This document shows positions 27,073 to 35,423 of a DNA stretch of 64,000 bases, piece after piece. The stretch covers positions 4,185,001 to 4,249,000 of the forward strand of contig NZ_CP054856.1 of NCBI RefSeq assembly GCF_018417475.1. Reading direction: 5' to 3'. The notes below the pieces were generated by a model. The model ran no database searches. It was not told the DNA's origin and saw only the letters and a list, made by a program, of their open reading frames with translations. How positions within the stretch are numbered: position 1 is the stretch's first letter; every line of letters begins with the position of its first letter. The translations under genes and the position numbers were made by a program. Source of the stretch: Novosphingobium decolorationis. Its GTDB lineage: Bacteria; Pseudomonadota; Alphaproteobacteria; Sphingomonadales; Sphingomonadaceae.

Positions 27073-28953
27073 ATGAAGAGCCGTTATTTCGTGGGCGCCG
27101 CATTGGGCGTGGTCCTCGCACCTGTCTGTGCGCAGGCCGCCGAGGCCGGACCGCTCGACGAGACGATCGTGGTCGCCGCGACGCGCACCGAGGTCCCGCT
27201 CAGCCAGGTCGGCCAGTCGGTCAGCGTGGTGACGCGCGAGGACATCGAGCGCACCCAGGCGACCACCGCCAGCGAAGTGCTGTCGCGCCTGCCGGGCCTG
27301 CAGGTCACCAATTCGGGCGGCTTCGGCCAGCCTTCCAGCGTGTTCATCCGCGGCGCCGACAACGCGCAGAGCCTGGTCCTGATCGACGGCGTGCGCGTCA
27401 ACGATCCGGGCGACGTGGGCGGCGGTTTTGACTTCGGTGCGCTCACCATCGCCCAGTTCGACCGGGTCGAGGTGGTGCGCGGGTCCTCGGGCGTGCTCTA
27501 CGGCAGCCGGGCCATCGGCGGTGTCATCAACCTTGTCACCCAGCGTCCCGAGGAAGAGTGGCACGGCCGCGCGAGCGCTGAATATGGCTGGCGTGATCGC
27601 CGCCAGGTCTCGGCCTCGGCAGCGGGCCTGGTCGGCCCGGTCGGCCTGACGGTGGGCGGCAACTGGCTCAAGGGCGATGGCTATTCCGCCTTCAACGAGG
27701 ATCGCGGCGCCACCGAGAAGGACGGCTTTGAAAGCAAGAGCCTGAATGCCCGCGCGCAGGTGGAACTGACCGAGGGCCTCTCCATCGACGGCGGCACCTT
27801 CTGGACCCGCGCCAACTACGACTACGACAATACCGGAGCCGACGCGCTCAATGTCGGGTTCAAGCGCGATCTGACGGGCTATGCCAACATCCGCTACGCC
27901 GGGCTCGATGACCGCCTGCACGCGCGCGTGGGTTATGGCGTGGTCGACACGCGCCGCATCTCGGACGCAAGGGAAAATGGCACGAACGAGACCAACGGCA
28001 AAACAGAGCGCTTCGAGGGGCAGCTCGAATTTACACCGATTACGTTTGTCAGCGTTCTGGTCGGTGCGGAGACGGAGAAGCAGAACTTCAATGGCGCGTT
28101 TACTTATAGCGGGGTAGTCTCAGCTTCGAACGACTCGATGAGCATCGACAGCCTTTTTGCCAATCTGACGCTGCGCCCGGTCACCGGCCTCACGCTCAAT
28201 GGTGGCCTGCGCTACGATGACAATTCGCAGTTCGGGGACCGCACGACTTTTGCCGCGAATGGCGTCTATGCCTTTGCGGGTGACGAAGGGCCTGTGATCC
28301 GGGCCAGCTATGGCGAGGGCTTCAAGGCGCCGTCGCTCTACCAGCTATTCACTAATATCGGTTCTCAGCAGCTCGACCCGGAAACGTCGAAGAGCTGGGA
28401 CGTGGGTATCGAACAGCCCTTCGCGGAAGGCCACGGTGTGCTGTCCGTGAACTACTTTGATCGCAAGGCCAAGAACCAGATCGAATACAGGACAATTGAT
28501 TTCTATACCTGGGAAGGGGCCTATTTCAATATCTCCCGCGCGCGAGCGAAGGGTTTGGAAGTGGCCATGCAGGTCCATGACTGGCAAGGTTTCGACCTGA
28601 ACCTTGCGTACACCTATCTTGATGCAAAGAACGGGACCACGGGGTATCGCCTTGCGCGGCGTGCGAAGAACAACATGACCGTAAGTCTCGATAAGCGCTG
28701 GGACGTGAACGAGTTCGGCGGGCTTCGCCTTGGCGCTGAACTGCGTGTTGGAGGCGGGCGCTGGGATGATTTGGACAACGCCCAGTGGGTCGAAGGCAAC
28801 ACGGTCGTGAACCTGCGCGGGTCCTTCGCGGTCACGCAGAACGTCGAGGTCTTCGCGCGCATGGAGAACCTCTTTGACGAGCACTACGAAGTGGTGCGCA
28901 CCTACGGCACGCCGGGCCGCTCGGCCTATGCGGGTGTGCGCGTGAAGATGTGA
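27073..28953 (+). CDS. btuB: TonB-dependent vitamin B12 outer-membrane receptor
   Basis: A protein of 626 aa with a signal peptide (ends AQA-A), a TonB box-like DETIVVAATR, then the plug domain (VSVVTREDIERTQATTASEVLSRLPGLQV..., GVRVNDP, VEVVRGSSGVLYGSRAIGGVINLVT) and a 22-strand barrel ending VRVKM. It moves cobalamin across the outer membrane with energy from TonB. The ATG at 27073 follows AAGGGGT; upstream frame is riboswitch. It is followed by btuF with a 4-bp GTGA overlap. Confidence 0.95.
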   Translation: MKSRYFVGAALGVVLAPVCAQAAEAGPLDETIVVAATRTEVPLSQVGQSVSVVTREDIERTQATTASEVLSRLPGLQVTNSGGFGQPSSVFIRGADNAQSLVLIDGVRVNDPGDVGGGFDFGALTIAQFDRVEVVRGSSGVLYGSRAIGGVINLVTQRPEEEWHGRASAEYGWRDRRQVSASAAGLVGPVGLTVGGNWLKGDGYSAFNEDRGATEKDGFESKSLNARAQVELTEGLSIDGGTFWTRANYDYDNTGADALNVGFKRDLTGYANIRYAGLDDRLHARVGYGVVDTRRISDARENGTNETNGKTERFEGQLEFTPITFVSVLVGAETEKQNFNGAFTYSGVVSASNDSMSIDSLFANLTLRPVTGLTLNGGLRYDDNSQFGDRTTFAANGVYAFAGDEGPVIRASYGEGFKAPSLYQLFTNIGSQQLDPETSKSWDVGIEQPFAEGHGVLSVNYFDRKAKNQIEYRTIDFYTWEGAYFNISRARAKGLEVAMQVHDWQGFDLNLAYTYLDAKNGTTGYRLARRAKNNMTVSLDKRWDVNEFGGLRLGAELRVGGGRWDDLDNAQWVEGNTVVNLRGSFAVTQNVEVFARMENLFDEHYEVVRTYGTPGRSAYAGVRVKM

Positions 28954-29921
28954 CCTGTACCATTCCTCCTGCTTCCTGGCGTGCCGCTGCGGCGCGCGCA
29001 GGCTGGGCGCTCCTTGGCTCGCTGCTGCTGAGCGCGTGCAGCGGCGCGCCCGCGCGTCCGCAGGAGCAGGGGGAAGGGGCGTCCTCGGGGGGGAAGCGGC
29101 CGAGCATCGTCTCGCTCAACCCCTGCACCGATGCCATCCTGGCCGAGGTCACCGCGCCCGGCCAGCTGCTCGCGATTTCCGGTTACAGCCACGATCCCTC
29201 CAGCACCTCGATGGGGCTGGAGGCTGCCGCGCGCTACCGCGGGGTCTCGGGCTCGGTCGAAGAGGTTGCCGCGCTCGCACCCGATGTCGTTGTGGCAGGG
29301 AGCTTCCTCGCCCCGCCGACCGCCAACGCCTTGCGCGATCTGGGCATCCGCGTTGTCCTTGAACCCATCGTCTCGGACGTGGAGGGCGCACGTGAGCAGG
29401 TGCGCATGCTGGCCGAGTTGAGCGGGGACAAGGCGGCAGGCGAACGGCTTGTCGCGCGGATTGACGACGCGCTCAGGCGCAACGCCGCGCCGGCGGACTG
29501 GACCCCGGTTCCCTCGCTGGTCTGGGAATCGGCGGGGCTGGTCGCAGGCAACGACACCCTGGTGGTGGACCTTCTTGAACATTCCGGCTTCGTCAACAGC
29601 GCGGGTGCACGCGGGCTTGGGCAGGCTGAGTTTCTGCCTCTTGAACAGGTGCTTGCCGATCCGCCGCGCGTTATATTCGCGGTCGGCAATCCGCTGGCCG
29701 AGGAGGACCGCATGCTCCATCATCCGGTTCTGGCCGATATGAAGAACACGCTGCGCATCCCGCTCTCGCGCTCGCTGATCTGGTGTGGCGGACCGACCGT
29801 GCCCCGCCTGCTCGACCGGCTGGGCCGCGCGCGCCGCGCCTGGCTTGGCCGTCACGGGGACACGCGCGAAGGCGCAGAGGACGCGGGGCACGCAAGGGGC
29901 TTTGTGCAGAAGGACACATGA
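28950..29921 (+). CDS. btuF: B12 ABC transporter substrate-binding lipoprotein
   Basis: A protein of 323 aa with lipobox LLSAC (Cys30), so lipid-anchored at the periplasmic face. The ligand-binding fold has IVSLNPCTDAIL near 54, DPSSTSMGLEAAARY near 81 and PDVVVAGSFLAPPT near 111. It is coupled to btuB by a GTGA overlap (GTG start) and to btuC by ATGA. Delivery of cobalamin to BtuCD is inferred from the operon and riboswitch. Confidence 0.9.
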   Translation: MTCTIPPASWRAAAARAGWALLGSLLLSACSGAPARPQEQGEGASSGGKRPSIVSLNPCTDAILAEVTAPGQLLAISGYSHDPSSTSMGLEAAARYRGVSGSVEEVAALAPDVVVAGSFLAPPTANALRDLGIRVVLEPIVSDVEGAREQVRMLAELSGDKAAGERLVARIDDALRRNAAPADWTPVPSLVWESAGLVAGNDTLVVDLLEHSGFVNSAGARGLGQAEFLPLEQVLADPPRVIFAVGNPLAEEDRMLHHPVLADMKNTLRIPLSRSLIWCGGPTVPRLLDRLGRARRAWLGRHGDTREGAEDAGHARGFVQKDT

Positions 29922-30889
29922 CCCAGTTTCGCCTCAACCTGTTGTTGCTCCTCGGGCTTGCCCTTGTTGTGCCGCTCTCGCTTCTTGCCGGGCGCGTGTG
30001 GATCAACCCACTTTCGCCCGAGACGCACAACGCCTCGCTCATCCTGATGCACCTGCGTCTGCCGCGCGCGGTCCTGGCCGTGACGCTGGGCGCGGGGCTT
30101 GGCCTGACAGGGGCGGCGATGCAGGCGTACCTGCGCAACCCGCTCGCCGATCCCGGGCTTTTCGGCATTGCGCCGGGCGCGGCGCTGGGCGCGGTGCTCA
30201 GTTTCTGGACCGGCTACGCGGCCTCGCCCTGGTTGCTCCCGGTCTTTGCTCTGCTGGGAGCTTCGGGCGCGATGCTGCTGCTCGCCCTCATTGCCGGGCG
30301 CGGCGGCGGGGTGGCCCTGTTCACGCTGGCGGGCCTCATGGTCTCCAGCCTTGCCGGGGCCCTGATGAGCCTGGCCATCAGTCTTTCGCCTTCGCCCTTC
30401 GCGATGACCGAGATCGTCACCTGGATGATGGGGGCGCTGGCCGACCGGTCCTGGCGCGAGGTCTGGATTGCGGTGCCCTGTACCCTGGCCGGTGCCGCGG
30501 CGATCTACGCCGCGCGGCGCAGCCTTGATGCCCTCACGCTGGGCGAGGTGGCGGCCCGTTCGCTCGGTGTCGATCCGCTGATCCTGCAGTTGCAGATCAT
30601 TGCCGGGGTTGGCCTCATCATCGGTTCAGGGGTGGCGGTCGCCGGGATCATCGGCTTCGTCGGGCTCATGGTGCCGCACCTCGTGCGCCCCTTGACCGAC
30701 CGGCGGCCGAGTTCGCTGCTGGTGCCGAGCGCGATTGCCGGGGCTCTGCTGCTGTTGGTCGCCGATTGTCTGTGCCGTATCCTCCCGCTCGCCAGCGGAG
30801 AGCTGCGTCTGGGCATCGCGCTCAGCCTTCTGGGAACGCCCTTTTTCCTTGTCCTGCTGCTGCGCATGCGCAAGGGGCTGAGCTGGTGA
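29918..30889 (+). CDS. btuC: B12 ABC transporter permease
   Basis: A protein of 323 aa with about ten membrane helices of the FecCD/BtuC type. Motifs are RLPRAVLAVTLGAGLGLTGAAMQAYLRNPLADPGLFGIAPGA (residues 45-86) and GFVGLMVPHLVRPLTDRRPSSLLVPSA near 245. The ATG at 29918 overlaps the btuF stop (ATGA), and its own stop overlaps btuD. A long upstream extension in frame is excluded by this overlap pattern. Confidence 0.95.
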   Translation: MTQFRLNLLLLLGLALVVPLSLLAGRVWINPLSPETHNASLILMHLRLPRAVLAVTLGAGLGLTGAAMQAYLRNPLADPGLFGIAPGAALGAVLSFWTGYAASPWLLPVFALLGASGAMLLLALIAGRGGGVALFTLAGLMVSSLAGALMSLAISLSPSPFAMTEIVTWMMGALADRSWREVWIAVPCTLAGAAAIYAARRSLDALTLGEVAARSLGVDPLILQLQIIAGVGLIIGSGVAVAGIIGFVGLMVPHLVRPLTDRRPSSLLVPSAIAGALLLLVADCLCRILPLASGELRLGIALSLLGTPFFLVLLLRMRKGLSW

Positions 30890-31668
30890 GCCTGGCGACG
30901 GAAAACCTGTGCGTGGGCGAGCGCTTGCGCAACGTTTCGATCCAGTGCCGTCGCGGCATGGTCACCGCGATCTGTGGCCCCAATGGGGCGGGCAAGTCGA
31001 CGCTGCTGTCCTGTCTTGCGGACCTGCAGGAGGCCAGTTCGGGCCGGGTCATTCTGGGTGAGCAGCCCATGCGTTTCAAATCCCCGCGCGAGCGGGCGCA
31101 GTGGCTGGGCTATCTGCCCCAGGCCCCCGATGTGGCCTGGGACGTGGCGGTGGAGGTGCTCGTCTCGCTGGGCCGTCTGCCCTGGAGCGATGCGCCGGCC
31201 GGGGAAAACGCAAAGGCCATCGAGGATGCCATTTCGGCGATGGACCTGGAAGAGCTGCGGCACCGCCCGGTTTCGCGCTTGTCCGGTGGTGAGCGGGCAC
31301 GGGCGCTCATGGCCCGCGTGCTGGCGACGCAGCCCGGCTGGCTTCTGGCCGATGAACCACTCGCCAGTCTGGACCTGGGCCACGCGGCCGCGCTGATGCG
31401 CCGTTTCCGGCAGCAGGCGCAGCAGGGGCGCGGCGTGGTGCTGGTCCTTCACGATCTTGCCACCGCGATGAACCATGCCGATTGCGTGGTCGTGCTCGAC
31501 AAGGGCGAGGTCGTCGCCGAGGGACCGCCCGAAACCGCGCTGACCCGCGAGATTGTCAGCCGCGTCTGGAAGTGCCGTGCCCAGTGGCTGGGCGATCCGG
31601 GCGAGCGCGCGCTTTCGATCGCCTCGCCCTCGCTGGCGAGCGAGCGGGGGATGCGCATCCTCGACTAG
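30886..31668 (+). CDS. btuD: B12 ABC transporter ATPase
   Basis: A protein of 260 aa. Walker A GPNGAGKST is at 31-39, the Q-loop is near LPQAPDVAWDV, the signature LSGGERAR is near 132, Walker B WLLADEP is near 151-157 and the switch His lies in VLHDLA. The GTG start at 30886 overlaps the btuC stop. It powers uptake through BtuC. Confidence 0.95.
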   Translation: MSLATENLCVGERLRNVSIQCRRGMVTAICGPNGAGKSTLLSCLADLQEASSGRVILGEQPMRFKSPRERAQWLGYLPQAPDVAWDVAVEVLVSLGRLPWSDAPAGENAKAIEDAISAMDLEELRHRPVSRLSGGERARALMARVLATQPGWLLADEPLASLDLGHAAALMRRFRQQAQQGRGVVLVLHDLATAMNHADCVVVLDKGEVVAEGPPETALTREIVSRVWKCRAQWLGDPGERALSIASPSLASERGMRILD

Positions 31669-31704
31669 ATGATCCGGCCGTGGGAACGCGGCTGCGAGCA
31701 CACG

Positions 31705-31743
31705 AAAAAGGGGCAGGAGGCGTGGCGCCTCCTGCCCCTTTTT
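31705..31743. terminator. Bidirectional terminator between btuD and dcp
   Basis: A perfect 18-bp stem (31705-31722 with 31726-31743) with a 3-nt loop, A5 on the left and T5 on the right, serving the two convergent genes. Confidence 0.95.
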
Positions 31744-31766
31744 CATTTCGTAGCGGATCTGAAGTC

Positions 31767-33917
31767 CTACTTCTCCGACAGGCCGCGCGCCTCGAGCATC
31801 GGTCCGATCTGGGGATCGTGGCCGGTGAAGTCGCGGTAGAGCACGTCGAGGTCCTTCGAATGGCCCTGACCCAGGAAGCTCGCGCGGATGTGATCGCCGT
31901 TGGCGCGGGTCATGCCACCATGCTTGGCGACCCAGTCCCAGCCGTCGTGGGCAAGCAGCTCGGTCCAGATGTACGAGTAGTAGCCCGAGGCATAGCCGTT
32001 GTCCCAGATATGGCGGAAGTACGGCGTGCGGTAGCGGGGCGGGATGAGATCGCTGCGAAGGCCCATCGAGTAGAGCGCCTGCTTTTCAAACGCCATCGGG
32101 TCCTGCGCAGCCTCTTGCGGGCTCAGCGTGTGCCACTTGATGTCGAGCATGGCCGCTTCCAGAGTCTCGCCAAAGCCCACCGACTGGTTGAACTTGGATG
32201 CCGCGTTGATCTTGTCGATCGTGCCTTCGGGAAGCGGGGCGCCGGTCTCGTAATGCTTGGCGTAATGGGCCAGCACTTCGGGGACGGTCGCGAAGTTCTC
32301 GTTGAACTGGCTCGGGAACTCCACGAAGTCGCGGGCGGTGTTGGTGCCCGAGAGCGCCGGGTAGGTCTGGCTTGCGAAGAAGCCGTGGAGCGCGTGGCCG
32401 AATTCGTGGAACATCGTGGTCACGTTGTCCCAGCTTGCCAGCGCCGGCTCACCCTCGGCGGGCGGATCGATGTTGAGCGTGTTGGCGATGACCGGCGTGT
32501 TGCCGAGGAGGTCGGACTGCTCGACGAAGTTGTTCATCCACGCACCACCGCGCTTGGAGGGGCGCGAGAACGGGTCGAAGTAAAACAGGCCGAGCGCGCT
32601 GCCGTCCTTGTCGGTCACTTCGTAGACGCGCATCGTCTCGTGGTAGACGGGAATGTCGGTGCGGCGCTTGAAGCTGAGGCCATAGGTCTGGCTCGCGGCG
32701 TAGAACACGCCGTTCTCCAACACGTTGTAGACCTCGAAGTAAGGCTTGATCGCGCTTTCATCGAGGTCGTACTTCGCCTTGCGCACCTTCTCGGCGTAGT
32801 AGGTCCAGTCCCAGGGCTGCAGCGTGGTCACGCCATCGGCCTTGGCGGCATCGAGCAGAAGCGCGGCTTCGCGGTCCTGCGTCGTGCGCAGCGCAGGCGT
32901 GAAGCCCGACATGAACGTCATCGCCTTTTCCGGCGTGTTGATCATGCGGTCGTACATCTGGAAGGTGCCGAAGTTAGGCTGGCCCAGCAGCTCGGCCTTC
33001 TTCGCGCGCAGCGTGGCCAGCTTCGTCACGATGCCGGTGGTGTCGAATTCATCGCCCGAGGAGGCGCGGTTGATGCTCTCCTCGAAGACGCGGCGGCGGC
33101 TGTCGCGGTTGGTGAGGCTCGCGAGCACGGGTTGCTGGGTGAAGTTGATCAGCGGCAGCACGTACTTGCCGGGCTTGCCTTCCTCCTTGGCGCGCTTGGC
33201 GGCCGAGGCAATCTGCCCCTCGGTAAGTCCGGCGAGCTCTTCGGCGCTGTCGAAGACGACGGCGTGGGCGTTGTTGGCCTGGGTCAGCTGCTGCGCGAAC
33301 TCGGTCTCCAGCTTGGAGATCTGCGTGTTCATCGCCTTGAGTTCGGCCTTCTTCGCGGCCGAGAGGAGTGCGCCGCGGTGGACGAACTTGGCGTACTCGG
33401 TCTTGAGCAGCATCGCGTCCTCGCCAGTCAGGGCCTTGCCCGCGGCGCTGTCGTGGACCGCCTTGACCCGGGCGAAGAGCTTGGGGTCGAGGTAGATGTC
33501 GTCCTGCATGGAGGAGATCTGCGGCGAGACCGCGGTGTCGATGGCGTCGAGTGTGTCGTTGGTGGCCGCCGAAGTGAGCTGGCCGAAGACATTGTAGACG
33601 CGGTCGTAGAGGACGCCCGCGCGCTGCATGGCGACCAGCGTGTTCTCGAAGGTCGGCGCTTCGGGATTGTCGGCAATGGCCTTCATCTCGGCGCGCTTCT
33701 GGGCAATGCCCGCCTCGATTGCGGGCTGCCAGTCGGTATCGCGGATCTTCGTGAAGTCCGGGGCCTGGAAGGGCAGCGTGCTCGGCTGGGCGAAGATCCC
33801 GTCGTAGGCGGTATCGCTCGCGGCATGTGCGGTGGAGATCGTCATGGCAGCTGTTCCCGAAAGGGCAAGAGTGGCGAGGACAGCGGGCGCTGCGGCTGCA
33901 AGGAGCCGTTTCTTCAT
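31767..33917 (-). CDS. dcp: Periplasmic dipeptidyl carboxypeptidase (M3 family)
   Basis: A 716-aa zinc peptidase that trims dipeptides from C-termini. A signal peptide (residues 1-33, ends AHA-A) marks it as exported. The zinc motif HEFGHALHG lies near residues 503-511, followed by the EFPSQFNENF segment with the third zinc ligand region. GGYASGYYSYIWTELLAHD-like sequence near the end is the substrate tyrosine/glycine loop of M3 enzymes. GGAGAATGACC precedes the ATG at 33917; an earlier Met lacks support. Oligopeptidase A is the alternative, but the exported form and length favour Dcp. Confidence 0.92.
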   Translation of the reverse strand: MKKRLLAAAAPAVLATLALSGTAAMTISTAHAASDTAYDGIFAQPSTLPFQAPDFTKIRDTDWQPAIEAGIAQKRAEMKAIADNPEAPTFENTLVAMQRAGVLYDRVYNVFGQLTSAATNDTLDAIDTAVSPQISSMQDDIYLDPKLFARVKAVHDSAAGKALTGEDAMLLKTEYAKFVHRGALLSAAKKAELKAMNTQISKLETEFAQQLTQANNAHAVVFDSAEELAGLTEGQIASAAKRAKEEGKPGKYVLPLINFTQQPVLASLTNRDSRRRVFEESINRASSGDEFDTTGIVTKLATLRAKKAELLGQPNFGTFQMYDRMINTPEKAMTFMSGFTPALRTTQDREAALLLDAAKADGVTTLQPWDWTYYAEKVRKAKYDLDESAIKPYFEVYNVLENGVFYAASQTYGLSFKRRTDIPVYHETMRVYEVTDKDGSALGLFYFDPFSRPSKRGGAWMNNFVEQSDLLGNTPVIANTLNIDPPAEGEPALASWDNVTTMFHEFGHALHGFFASQTYPALSGTNTARDFVEFPSQFNENFATVPEVLAHYAKHYETGAPLPEGTIDKINAASKFNQSVGFGETLEAAMLDIKWHTLSPQEAAQDPMAFEKQALYSMGLRSDLIPPRYRTPYFRHIWDNGYASGYYSYIWTELLAHDGWDWVAKHGGMTRANGDHIRASFLGQGHSKDLDVLYRDFTGHDPQIGPMLEARGLSEK

Positions 33918-34271
33918 CAGGTCATTCTCCGAAGGGTCTTCAGGCATGCGACGGGGATTATGGGGGAGGCGTGCCGGCGTTCTTTTCTGCGCCGGGTTGC
34001 CCGGCCTGAAGACTATGTCATGGGCGGCAATCAAGCGTGGCGGCGGGGCCTTTGCAAGTCCGATCTGAGGCAGGATGACCCGGTTGCACAGATCGTTGCT
34101 CCGACCTCATTTGTGTGTTCGGTGGTGCCATGTGGAGACATGATCTTGCGTGCGTGCGGGCAAGGTGTGGCCTGAGGCCGACGCACGACAACCGCCAGGG
34201 CGGGCGAGCACCCCGGCGTCGTCGGGACATGTTCGATGGAAGGGGGGAGAGTAGGCCTTGAGGCCCGGCTG

Positions 34272-34427
34272 TCAGAGCTTGCGGAAGCGCCCCTGGCTCC
34301 AGATGCGCAAGTCGGACGTCTCGGTGTCCTTACGCGCGCGGTCTTCGCGTTCACGATCCAGGATGAGCGATCCGGTCTTCCGGCTGAAGTTCGAGCGGCG
34401 GAACGGCATTTCGGCTCCGATGTTCAT
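34272..34427 (-). CDS. 51-residue basic protein of unknown function
   Basis: ATG at 34427 opens a 51-codon frame, with AGGAG at good spacing. The product begins MNIGAEMPFRRSNFSRKTGS and ends with the basic FRKL. It is rich in Arg/Lys/Asp/Glu, with no membrane segment or cysteine, which suggests a small helical cytoplasmic protein. It is divergent from the FmdB-like gene. No family is recognised. The rest of 33918-34271 shows no gene. Confidence 0.55.
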   Translation of the reverse strand: MNIGAEMPFRRSNFSRKTGSLILDREREDRARKDTETSDLRIWSQGRFRKL

Positions 34428-34544
34428 TGTTTTTCTCCTCTATCCAGAGAGGAGAACGTGGGTGGGGCGGGATGGGTTCCCGGCGGCTGGCATATTTTTC
34501 GCTTCTGGGCGCGCAGACCTGAAACGCCAATCCTGCGAGGGCCC

Positions 34545-34751
34545 ATGCCGATCTACGATTTTCGCTGCCCGTCCTGCTCTGCCGAGTTCGAACTGCTGGT
34601 GCGTTCGGGCGATGCCGCGGCGTGTCCGCGCTGCGATGGCGGGGGTCTCAACCGACTGGTTTCGCGCGTTTCCCCACCGGGAAAGTCCAAAGCGCTCGCG
34701 GCTGCAGGTCGAGCCGCGGCGAAGCGGGAAGGGCATCTGAGCAACTTCTAG
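34545..34751 (+). CDS. FmdB-family zinc-ribbon protein
   Basis: A protein of 68 aa starting MPIYDFRCPSC with a second C-x2-C (ACPRCDG) near residue 27, the four cysteines of the FmdB putative regulatory zinc ribbon. The C-terminal 25 residues are basic and Ala-rich. GCGAGG precedes the ATG. The function of this family is not established. Confidence 0.85.
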   Translation: MPIYDFRCPSCSAEFELLVRSGDAAACPRCDGGGLNRLVSRVSPPGKSKALAAAGRAAAKREGHLSNF

Positions 34752-34848
34752 GCGCCGCCTCCCTCCCGCCGCGCGCGGACCGGCCTTGGGCTGCAGTACG
34801 ACACGCTCGTGTCGTCTTTGCGACATGGCTTTGCGTGTCGCAGGAAAG

Positions 34849-35415
34849 TCAGAGCGCGCCGACGCCCCGTTCGAACTGGCGTTGCAGATTGCCGAGTGCG
34901 CGCGTGTCGAGAGGGGGCAGCTTGCGGGCAGGCTTGCCTTCGCGCAGACGCTCGCGGTCCTTCGCCTCGGGCTCGACGCGGCGAACCCGTACGGCGGCGA
35001 CGCCCTTGGCGCGAATGCCCAGTTCCTCGGCCGCCCCGCGCGAGAGGTCGATGATGCGCGAGCTCGCAGCAAACGGCCCCCGATCGTTGACCCGCACGAG
35101 GATGCGCCGCCCGGTGTCGAGCGCGGTGACCTCGACGTAGGTCGGCAGCGGCAGGTCGCGGTGCGCGGCGGTGATCCAGGCCGGGTGAAACTTCTCCCCG
35201 TTGGCGGTCTGGCTGCCGCTCTCGCTGCCGTACCAGGCGGCATAGCCGAGCATGTCGTAGTCGGGCTGGGCACGCGGCGTGTAGCGTTCCCCGCGCACCT
35301 GGTAGCTGGGGCCGATACGCACGGGTGTGTCGCTGACCGGGCGGTATTTCGTACCGCCCCCGCAGGCGCTCAGGGCGAGGCAGGCGAGTGCGGTGGTGAG
35401 GGGAAGGGCGCGCAC
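34849..35415 (-). CDS. rlpA: RlpA-like septal lipoprotein
   Basis: A protein of 188 aa with lipobox LSAC (Cys18). The double-psi beta-barrel domain is clear: GYAAWYGSESGSQTANGEKFHPAWITAAHRDLPLPT near 56-90 and VRVNDRGPFAASSRIIDLSRGAAEELG near 107-133, with the catalytic-type Asp in NDRGP. RlpA enzymes cut denuded glycan strands at the septum. The C-terminal SPOR domain seen in many members is absent. The GTG start lies 8 bp after the M28 peptidase stop. Confidence 0.9.
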   Translation of the reverse strand: MRALPLTTALACLALSACGGGTKYRPVSDTPVRIGPSYQVRGERYTPRAQPDYDMLGYAAWYGSESGSQTANGEKFHPAWITAAHRDLPLPTYVEVTALDTGRRILVRVNDRGPFAASSRIIDLSRGAAEELGIRAKGVAAVRVRRVEPEAKDRERLREGKPARKLPPLDTRALGNLQRQFERGVGAL

Positions 35416-35423
35416 GAGGAGGC

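Noticed and set aside
34236..34544. Long N-terminal extension of the FmdB-like protein
   Set aside because: The family begins at the MPIYDFRC Met, and the extension overlaps the better-supported 51-codon gene on the other strand.
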